NCBI GenBank assembly: GCA_025458585.1 | Contig: JALOSD010000122.1 | Span: forward strand, 1 to 6,389 | DNA: 6,389 bases | Origin: Burkholderiaceae bacterium | GTDB taxonomy: Bacteria; Pseudomonadota; Gammaproteobacteria; Burkholderiales; Burkholderiaceae_C | Direction: 5' to 3' | In this document: piece by piece, positions 1-6,389 of the stretch | Numbering within the stretch: position 1 is the first letter of the stretch | Layout of the letters: each line of letters starts with the position of its first letter | Notes under the pieces: generated by a model | Told to the model about the DNA's origin: nothing | What the model saw: the letters and a program-made list of their open reading frames with translations, nothing else | Databases searched by the model: none | Made by a program: the position numbers and the translations under genes

Positions 1-1079
1 GTTGTCGAAGTGGCACAGCGCGCGCGTGAGCACCGGCGGCGAGAGATCCGCGCTGCAGCCGGCGTTGGCGATCATCGTGACCTCGACGCCGACGATGCGG
101 CCGTCGTCGTCGTGGCCGACGTGCCAGTCGAACTCGAAGCCGTGGCGGCGGCCGGTGATCAGGAAGTCGTCGTCACGGTCCAGCCGCAGCTTGACCGGGC
201 GCTTCAGCGTCGCCGCCGCCACCGACGCGACGCAGGCGAACAGCGCCGACTGCGACTCCTTGCCGCCGAAGCCACCGCCCATGCGCCGGCATTGGACTTG
301 CACCTGGTGCGAGCGCCAGCCGCCTGCGCGACGACGTGCTGCATCTCGCTCGGGTGCTGCGTCGAGCAGTGCACGAGCAGCGTGCGGTCCTCGAGCGGGA
401 TCGCGTAGCTGATCTGGCCTTCGAGGTAGAACTGCTCCTGCCCGCCGAGGCTGAACGAGCCCTGCAGGCGGTGCGGCGCGGCGGCGAGCGCGGCGTGCGC
501 GTCGCCGCGGGCGAGCTGCATCGGCGGCACGACGTACTGCTTCGCCGCGTGCGCTTCGCGCGGCGTCAGGATCGCGGGCAGCGGCTCGCACTCGATGACC
601 TCCTTCGCCCGCGCCGCGGCGCGCAGTGCGAGCGTGCGGTCGGTCGCGATCACGGCGAACACCGGCTGGCCCAGGTAGACCAGCTCGCGGTCGGCGAGGA
701 TCGGGTCGTCGTGCACGATCGGCCCGCAGTCGTTCATGCCGGGGATGTCGGCGGCGGTCAGCACCGCGACGACGCCCGGCTGCGCCCGCAGCCGCTCGAC
801 GTCGATGCGCTTGAGGCGCCCGTGCGCGACGGGCGACAGTCCCAGCGCCGCGTGCAGCGTGCCGTCGACTTCGGCGATGTCGTCGACGTAGGTCGCGCGG
901 CCGGCGACGTGCAGGTGCGCCGACTCGTGCGGGCGGCTGATGCCCACGCGGGCGCCGGCGCGATGCTGCCGGGCCTCGGTCGCGGCGTCGAGCCGCCGCG
1001 CCGCATTGACTTCGTGGCCGGCGAACGGCGCATCCAGCGGCAGCTCGGGCTTGAGGAAGGCTTCGACGGGCTGGTTCAT
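1..1079 (-). CDS. xdhB: Xanthine dehydrogenase molybdenum-binding subunit XdhB (3' end outside window; interrupted by a frameshift near 316-324)
   Basis: Large subunit of xanthine dehydrogenase, which carries the molybdopterin site where hypoxanthine/xanthine is hydroxylated to urate; it acts in the cytoplasm with XdhA. The start at 1079 (MNQPVEAF) is chosen because AGGAGGT (1084-1090, minus strand) lies 4 nt upstream; nine further codons upstream are open but would overlap xdhA. Residues ~45-165 form the a/b hammerhead domain (GISRPHESAH, ATYVDDI, GQPVFAVIA). GGQEQFYLEGQ (212-222) holds the glutamine (Q214) matching bovine Gln767. After about residue 255 the frame is lost. From 318 down to base 1 the next frame reads RSHQV, RRMGGGFGGKESQ (molybdenum-site loop; its Glu matches bovine Glu802) and ITGRRHGF, with no stop. 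The gene therefore looks intact apart from a net -1 shift. The C-terminal part, including the counterparts of bovine Arg880 and Glu1261, lies beyond the left edge. The family assignment is very secure. Whether the gene is functional depends on the frameshift being real. Confidence 0.9.
316..324 (-). other. Frameshift site in xdhB (net -1)
   Basis: Upstream of this point the minus strand reads STQHPSEMQHVVAQA in the frame of the xdhB start. Downstream, WRSHQVQVQCRRMGGGFGG is in the frame whose codons begin at 318, 315 and so on. One base (or 4, modulo 3) is missing. Family members usually have a Val-Ala-x-x-Leu-Gly stretch here, which fits a loss of about 4 bases, but loss of one G from a GGG run would equally restore the frame. 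The site is a G/C repeat (GGCGGCTGGC), prone both to slippage and to sequencing error. No classical slippery heptamer is seen, so programmed frameshifting is not supported. Confidence 0.85.
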
Positions 1080-1083
1080 CGCG

Positions 1084-1090
1084 ACCTCCT
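1084..1090 (-). promoter_or_regulatory. Shine-Dalgarno of xdhB
   Basis: The minus strand reads AGGAGGT, a perfect anti-16S match, 4 nt before the ATG at 1079. It lies in the 13-bp gap after the xdhA stop codon (1095-1093), which supports one polycistronic xdhA-xdhB message with independent strong initiation at xdhB. Confidence 0.85.
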
Positions 1091-1092
1091 CG

Positions 1093-2670
<1,578 letters not shown>

Positions 2671-2696
2671 GCGCGGGGGAAGGCCGACTCGGGAGA

Positions 2697-2709
2697 TACC
2701 CGTAAGGTA
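2697..2709. promoter_or_regulatory. Candidate LysR-type operator (T-N11-A dyad)
   Basis: The sequence TACC-CGTAA-GGTA is a perfect 4-bp inverted repeat over 5 bp, with T and A exactly 13 bases apart inclusive. This is the T-N11-A form recognised by LysR-type regulators. It overlaps the proposed -10 of xdhA, which would suit repression or autoregulatory site placement better than classical activation from -65. The motif is short, so the assignment rests on position as much as on sequence. Confidence 0.45.
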
Positions 2710-2732
2710 CCCACTCGGCGGCCCGGTGTCAT
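2704..2732 (-). promoter_or_regulatory. Candidate sigma-70 promoter of xdhAB
   Basis: On the minus strand ATGACA (2732-2727; 5 of 6 to TTGACA) is followed after exactly 17 bp by TACCTT (2709-2704; 3 of 6 to TATAAT). Transcription would start near 2697, giving a leader of roughly 27 nt before the xdhA ATG. A poor -10 with a good -35 suits a regulated promoter. It is prediction only. Confidence 0.4.
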
Positions 2733-2755
2733 ACGAGAATGTCGATGGTCTGTAT
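2731..2755. promoter_or_regulatory. Second imperfect dyad upstream of lysR
   Basis: The ends ATAC (2731-2734) and GTAT (2752-2755) are inverted repeats. They extend inward as AGA (2736-2738) and TCT (2749-2751) with one unpaired base (G2735), around a 10-bp centre. It lies next to the proposed -35 of xdhA and just before the lysR start, where the upstream recognition site of a LysR protein would be expected. The symmetry is imperfect and could be chance. Confidence 0.3.
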
Positions 2756-2767
2756 GAGTTGGAGCAT

Positions 2768-3742
2768 ATGGCAGAACGCGCCGCCTTCGACAAGATCGAG
2801 CTTCACCTCGTCCGGGTCTTCCACACCGTGATCACCGAACGCAGCGTCTCGCGCGCGGCGATGAAGCTGGCCACCACGCAGCCGGCCGTCAGCGCGCAGC
2901 TCAAGCGCCTGCGCGAACTGGTCGGCGACCCGCTGCTGGTGCGCGCCGGCACCGGCATGGCGCCCACCGCGGTGGCGCTCGAACTGCTCGAGCCGGCCGA
3001 CGCGCTGCTGCGCCACGCGCAGACGCTGTTCGGCGCGCGCACGCCCGCGCTCGGCTTCGACCCGGCCAGCGCGCGCATCACGTTTCGCATCGCCGCCAGC
3101 GACTACCTCGACCCGCTGTTCCTGCCGGAGCTGGTGGCGCGCGTGAAGACGGCCGCCCCCGACGCTCGCCTCGAGATCCTGCCGCTGTCGCGCGAGTTCG
3201 ACTACCGCCAGGGGCTGGCGCACGGCGACGTCGACCTGGTGATCGGCAACTGGATGCGCCCGCCGGCCGAGCTGCACCTCGGCCGGCTGCTCAGCGACGA
3301 GATCGTCTGCCTGGTCGCCGGGGACCACCCGGCGGTGAAGAGCCCGCGCGGCTGGACGGTGGAGCGCTATCTGGCCAGCGAGCACGTCGCGCCGACGCCG
3401 CTGCATGCCGGTGCGCCGGGCGTCATCGACGAGTACCTCGCCGCGCAGGGCCTGCAGCGCGACATCGCGGTGCGCAGCCCGCACTTCGGGCTGGTGCCGC
3501 TGATGGTCGCGCGCTCGCGGCTGGTGCTGACCACCGGGCACCTGTTCTGCAGCCGCTACGTCGGCCAGTTCCCGGTGCGCATCGTGCGCTGCCCGGTGGC
3601 GTTTCCGTCGCTGGTCTATTACCAGCTCTGGCACGAGGTGACGCACGCGAGTGCCTCGGGTCGCTGGCTGCGCGAGCAGGTGCGCGACGTCGCGCGCGAC
3701 CTGGCGCGACAGTTGCATGCGCCGGTGGCGGGAACTTCCTGA
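2768..3742 (+). CDS. LysR-family transcriptional regulator, probable regulator of the xdh operon
   Basis: 324-residue LysR-type regulator, a normal full length. The N-terminal winged helix-turn-helix spans ~8-68: SVSRAAMKLATTQPAVSAQL is the helix-turn-helix and RLRELVGDPLLVRAGTGM the wing. The GDPLLVR-x-G-x-GM form and the later ARITFRIAASDYLDPLFLPEL (103-121) resemble the NahR/LinR-like group; residues ~103-310 form the effector-binding domain. The start at 2768 (MAERAAFDKIELHLV) is chosen because it gives the usual ~8 residues before the first helix; GGAG at 2761-2764 is only 3 nt away. A TTG at 2759 is a possible alternative, while the open frame further upstream lies inside xdhA and is ignored. 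It is divergent from xdhA and joined to guaD by a TGATG overlap. The effector is unknown; a purine or pathway intermediate is inferred from the context. Confidence 0.93.
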   Translation: MAERAAFDKIELHLVRVFHTVITERSVSRAAMKLATTQPAVSAQLKRLRELVGDPLLVRAGTGMAPTAVALELLEPADALLRHAQTLFGARTPALGFDPASARITFRIAASDYLDPLFLPELVARVKTAAPDARLEILPLSREFDYRQGLAHGDVDLVIGNWMRPPAELHLGRLLSDEIVCLVAGDHPAVKSPRGWTVERYLASEHVAPTPLHAGAPGVIDEYLAAQGLQRDIAVRSPHFGLVPLMVARSRLVLTTGHLFCSRYVGQFPVRIVRCPVAFPSLVYYQLWHEVTHASASGRWLREQVRDVARDLARQLHAPVAGTS

Positions 3743-5052
3743 TGCAGCGACTGGCGATCCGCGGCGACCTGCTCGACCTCACCGACGACCCCGGCTTCGG
3801 TGCCGTCGAGTCGTCGGCGGTGCGCTTCGACGCCGACATCTGGCTGCTCGTCGAAGACGGCCGCATCGCGGGTCGCTCGCGTACCGACCCGGGCGAGGGC
3901 TGGACGCGCATCGACCACCGCGGCCGGCTGATCACGCCCGGCTTCGTCGACACCCACGTGCACATGCCGCAGCTCGACGTGATCGCGAGCTACGGCACCG
4001 AACTGCTCGACTGGCTCAACACCTACACCTTCCCCGCCGAGACGCGCTACGCCGACCCCGCCGTCTCGCGCGCCGGCGCCGAGCGCTTCAGCGACGCGCT
4101 GCTCGCCCACGGCACGACGGCAGCCGTGGTGTTCCCGACCGTGCACGCGGTGTCGTCGGACGCGCTGTTCGACGCTGCCGCCGCGCGCGGCATGCGCATG
4201 ATCACCGGCAAGGTGCTGATGGATCGCCACGCGCCCGCGGGCCTCACCGACGACGTCGCGGGTGCCGAGCGCGACTGCACCGACGGCATCGCACGCTGGC
4301 ACGGCCGCGGGCGGCTCGCCTATGCCGTCACGGTGCGCTTCGCCGCCACCAGCACGCCGGCGCAGCTGGCCATGGCCGGCGAACTGCTCGCCGCGCACCC
4401 GGGCGTGTACATGCAGACGCACGTGGCCGAGAACCGCGCCGAGGTGGCGTGGATCGCCGAGCTGTTCCCCGACGCGCGCAGCTACCTCGACGTCTACCAT
4501 CGCCACGGCTTGTTGAACGGGCGCGCCGTGCTGGCGCACGGCATCTGGCTCGACGACGCCGACCGCGCGCGGCTCGCCGCCACCGGCGCGCAGATCGCGC
4601 ACTGCCCGACGTCGAACCTGTTCCTCGGCAGCGGGCTGATCGGCTGGCGTGCACTGGAGGCGGCCGGCGCCGCCGTCACGCTGGCCAGCGACGTCGGCGG
4701 CGGCACCAGCCTGTCGATGCTGCGCACGATGGCCGCTGCGTACCAGGTCCAGGCGCTGCAGGGCGTGCGCCTGACGGCGTGGAAGGCGCTGCACGCCGCG
4801 ACGCGCGGCGCGGCGCAGGCGCTGCACCTGGGGCACGAGATCGGCTCGCTCGATGTAGGCTGCACGGCCGACCTCGCGGTGTGGGACTGGGCCGTGGGCC
4901 CGGTGGCCACGCACCGCGACGCGCTGGCGCGCACGCTGCATGAGCGCGTCTTCGCGTGGATGACGCTCGGCGACGAGCGCAACCTGGCGCAGACCTTCGT
5001 CGCCGGCACCTCGCGCTTCGAGCGCCGCACCCCGGAGTGCCGTGATGGCTGA
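3742..5052 (+). CDS. guaD: Guanine deaminase GuaD
   Basis: 436-residue guanine deaminase of the amidohydrolase superfamily; it hydrolyses guanine to xanthine and ammonia in the cytoplasm, feeding XdhAB. All metal and catalytic positions are visible: PGFVDTHVHMPQ (H72, H74, Q77), R199 in the substrate loop, THVAEN (H227, E230), VLAHG (H266), IAHCPTSN (287-292 region) and ASDVGGG (D317). LLDWLNTYTFPAE (88-100) is typical of guanine deaminases rather than other amidohydrolases. The length is normal for bacterial GuaD. Two positions beside R199 are unusual: AVTVRFAATST, where the family normally has TPRFAPTS. The start ATG at 3742 overlaps the lysR stop by one base (TGATG), with only a weak GGGA upstream, so translation is probably coupled to lysR. 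The 3' end overlaps the next gene by 8 bp. Confidence 0.95.
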   Translation: MQRLAIRGDLLDLTDDPGFGAVESSAVRFDADIWLLVEDGRIAGRSRTDPGEGWTRIDHRGRLITPGFVDTHVHMPQLDVIASYGTELLDWLNTYTFPAETRYADPAVSRAGAERFSDALLAHGTTAAVVFPTVHAVSSDALFDAAAARGMRMITGKVLMDRHAPAGLTDDVAGAERDCTDGIARWHGRGRLAYAVTVRFAATSTPAQLAMAGELLAAHPGVYMQTHVAENRAEVAWIAELFPDARSYLDVYHRHGLLNGRAVLAHGIWLDDADRARLAATGAQIAHCPTSNLFLGSGLIGWRALEAAGAAVTLASDVGGGTSLSMLRTMAAAYQVQALQGVRLTAWKALHAATRGAAQALHLGHEIGSLDVGCTADLAVWDWAVGPVATHRDALARTLHERVFAWMTLGDERNLAQTFVAGTSRFERRTPECRDG

Positions 5053-5716
5053 TGCGAACGCGCTGCGGCTGGAGCTGATCGGCATCAGCAAGCAGTACCC
5101 GGCGGTCAAGGCCAACGACGGCGTGAGCCTGCGCGTGAAGCCCGGCGAGATCCACGCCGTGCTCGGCGAGAACGGCGCCGGCAAGAGCACGCTGATGAAG
5201 ATCATCTACGGCGCCGTGCGCCCCGACGCCGGCGAGGTGCGCTTCAACGGCCAGCCGGTGCAGGTGGCGAGCCCGGCGCAGGCGAGGGCGCTGGGCATCA
5301 GCATGGTCTACCAGCACTTTTCGCTGTTCGACACGCTGACCGCGGCCGAGAACGTGTGGCTCGGGCTCGACAAGTCGATGAGCCTGGCCGAGGTGACGCG
5401 CCGCATCGAGCAGGTGGCCGGCACCTACGGGCTCGACGTGCACCCGCTGCGCCCGGTGCACAGCCTGTCGGTGGGCGAGCGCCAGCGCGTCGAGATCGTG
5501 CGCGCGCTGCTCACCGAGCCGCAGCTGCTGATCCTCGACGAACCCACGTCGGTGCTGACGCCGCAGGCCGTGGACAAGCTGTTCGTCACGCTGCGCCAGC
5601 TCGCGCAGCGCGGCTGCAGCATCCTCTACATCAGCCACAAGCTCGACGAGATCCGCGCGCTGTGCCACCACTGCACCGTGCTGCGCGGCGGCAAGGTCAC
5701 CGGCGAGGTCGGCTGA
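5045..5716 (+). CDS. BMP-type nucleoside/purine ABC importer ATPase, N-terminal nucleotide-binding domain (split gene, first half)
   Basis: 223 residues forming a complete ABC nucleotide-binding domain that powers import together with the second half. Walker A GENGAGKST (41-49), Q-loop MVYQHFSLF (Q90), signature LSVGERQ (141-147), Walker B LLILDEPTS (161-169) and H-loop YISHKLDEI (H198) are all present, so this half should bind and hydrolyse ATP. MVYQHFSLFDTLTAAENV and SVGERQRVEI are characteristic of the YufO/NupA group that works with BMP lipoproteins on nucleosides. In that group the protein is ~500 residues with two ATPase domains. This frame instead stops at GKVTGEVG, just where the inter-domain linker should begin. 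The start at 5045 is chosen for GGAG at 5034-5037 (7 nt); GTG at 5042 is an alternative. It overlaps guaD by 8 bp. Purine substrates are inferred from the neighbours. Confidence 0.9.
   Translation: MADANALRLELIGISKQYPAVKANDGVSLRVKPGEIHAVLGENGAGKSTLMKIIYGAVRPDAGEVRFNGQPVQVASPAQARALGISMVYQHFSLFDTLTAAENVWLGLDKSMSLAEVTRRIEQVAGTYGLDVHPLRPVHSLSVGERQRVEIVRALLTEPQLLILDEPTSVLTPQAVDKLFVTLRQLAQRGCSILYISHKLDEIRALCHHCTVLRGGKVTGEVG
5705..5709 (+). promoter_or_regulatory. Shine-Dalgarno-like GAGGT before the second ATPase half
   Basis: GAGGT lies 6 nt before the ATG at 5716, inside the last codons (Glu-Val) of the first half. Together with the overlapping TGATG it would allow reinitiation and separate production of the C-terminal domain. 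It may also be a coincidence of the codons GAG GTC. Confidence 0.45.
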
Positions 5717-6389
5717 TGATCGGCGCCGAGCCGCCGCCGCTGCAGCACCGCGAGTCGAAGGCCGGCGCGCCGGTGCTGCAGCTGCACCGGCTGTCGCTGC
5801 CCAGGTCGTCGCCGTTCGCCGTCGAGCTGAAGGACGTCGACCTCGCGGTGCACGCCGGCGAGATCGTCGGCGTCGCCGGCGTCTCGGGCAACGGCCAGCA
5901 GGAGCTGATGGCCGCGCTCTCCGGCGAGGACGGTCGCGCCGCGGCGGGCAGCGTGACGCTTTTCGGCTCCGACATCGCGCGTGCCAGCCCGCGCGCACGC
6001 CGCAAGCTCGGGCTGCACTTCGTGCCCGAGGAGCGGCTGGGCCGCGGCGCCGTGCCGACGCTGTCGCTCGCGCAGAACACGCTGCTCACGCGCACCGAGG
6101 CGGTCACCGGCGGCTGGATCCGCCAGCGCGAGGTGCGCCGGCTGGCGCAGCACCTGATCGCCGCGTTCAACGTCAAGGCCGGCGGCCCCGACGCGGCTGC
6201 GAAGAGCCTGTCGGGCGGCAACCTGCAGAAGTTCATCGTCGGGCGCGAGATCGACGCCAAGCCGAAGTGCCTGATCGTCTCGCAGCCGACCTGGGGCGTC
6301 GACGTCGGCGCGGCGGCGCAGATCCGCCAGGCGCTGCTCGCGCTGCGCGACGCCGGCTGCGCGCTGCTCGTCGTCAGCGAGGAGCTCGA
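5716..6389 (+). CDS. BMP-type nucleoside/purine ABC importer ATPase, C-terminal nucleotide-binding domain (split gene, second half; runs off window)
   Basis: Open from ATG 5716 to the last base (224 codons plus 2 nt), one frame away from the first half. It begins MIGAEPPPLQ, which in the family lies in the middle of a single two-domain protein. The ATPase motifs have the degenerate form normal for the second domain of this group. Walker A GVSGNGQQE (55-63) has Gln in place of Lys, the signature is LSGGNLQ (165-171), the Walker B region CLIVSQPTWGVD (185-196) has Gln instead of the catalytic Glu, and VVSEEL replaces the H-loop His. FVPEERLGRG (102-111) and QKFIVGREI (171-179) are also typical. 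Reading the frame back past the ATG gives RLMIGAE, matching the linker end of intact homologues. This suggests one ancestral gene broken by a deletion rather than two ancient genes. The permeases and a BMP lipoprotein should follow outside the window. Confidence 0.88.
   Translation, partial: MIGAEPPPLQHRESKAGAPVLQLHRLSLPRSSPFAVELKDVDLAVHAGEIVGVAGVSGNGQQELMAALSGEDGRAAAGSVTLFGSDIARASPRARRKLGLHFVPEERLGRGAVPTLSLAQNTLLTRTEAVTGGWIRQREVRRLAQHLIAAFNVKAGGPDAAAKSLSGGNLQKFIVGREIDAKPKCLIVSQPTWGVDVGAAAQIRQALLALRDAGCALLVVSEEL

Larger units (their letters stand above)
2671..2767. promoter_or_regulatory. Divergent xdhA / lysR intergenic control region
   Basis: This 97-bp gap is the only intergenic region in the window and is visibly more AT-rich than its flanks around 2692-2767. 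It must hold the promoters of both xdhA (leftward) and the lysR-guaD-ABC operon (rightward). It contains a T-N11-A dyad (2697-2709), a candidate xdhA promoter (2704-2732) and a longer imperfect dyad with ATAC/GTAT ends (2731-2755). A LysR gene transcribed divergently from its target over a short shared region is the classical arrangement of the family. Confidence 0.75.

Noticed and set aside
2671..2793. N-terminal extension of xdhA by 41 codons to an ATG at 2793
   Set aside because: It would cover the divergent promoter region and the lysR start, has no similarity to the ferredoxin domain and would leave no room for regulation.
3619..5205. 528-codon open frame on the minus strand opposite lysR, guaD and the ATPase
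   Set aside because: Same kind of antisense shadow: biased composition, no domain, and crosses three real genes.
5700..5720. Programmed -1 frameshift joining the two ATPase halves
   Set aside because: A -1 slip would give GEV-RLMIGAE, but no slippery heptamer or obvious downstream stem is seen, and the usual linker residues are missing, so a deletion with or without reinitiation explains it better.
5716..6389. Degenerate Walker A and Walker B of the second ATPase domain as a sign of a dead gene
   Set aside because: Gln in place of the Walker A Lys and the QPTWGVD motif are normal for the second domain of this transporter family.

Overview
The window is GC-rich DNA from a bacterial purine-catabolism locus. 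The base composition (strong G/C at third codon positions) and the style of the encoded proteins suggest a betaproteobacterium of the order Burkholderiales (Rubrivivax/Leptothrix/Methylibium-like). This is inferred from composition and protein resemblance, with no database search. Almost every base is coding. The only real intergenic region is the 97-bp divergent promoter region at 2671-2767.

Left half, minus strand: xdhA (2670-1093) encodes the 2Fe-2S/FAD subunit of xanthine dehydrogenase. It is followed after 13 bp by xdhB, the molybdenum subunit, which starts at 1079 and runs off the left edge at base 1. xdhB is broken by a net -1 frameshift near 316-324. It falls between two pieces of the molybdenum/substrate site, and both sides of the break still read as clean XdhB sequence.

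Right half, plus strand: a LysR-type regulator (2768-3742) is divergent from xdhA. It is followed without a gap by guanine deaminase guaD (3742-5052), overlapping the lysR stop as TGATG. Next comes an ATPase of a BMP-type (nucleoside/purine) ABC importer, which is present as two open frames. The N-terminal nucleotide-binding domain (5045-5716) ends in a TGA that overlaps the ATG of the C-terminal domain (5716 to the window end). In the family these are normally one protein. Here the linker appears to have suffered an out-of-frame deletion that leaves a TGATG junction with a Shine-Dalgarno-like GAGGT before it.

Together the genes form one pathway. The importer would bring in purine nucleosides or bases, GuaD converts guanine to xanthine, and XdhAB oxidises hypoxanthine/xanthine to urate. 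The LysR protein probably controls the divergent xdh operon and perhaps its own operon. A T-N11-A dyad (2697-2709) overlaps the -10 of a candidate xdhA promoter. xdhC, the transporter permeases and the BMP lipoprotein are expected just outside the window but are not seen. The most notable observations are the split ABC ATPase, the xdhB frameshift, and two unusual residues in the guanine-binding loop of GuaD.
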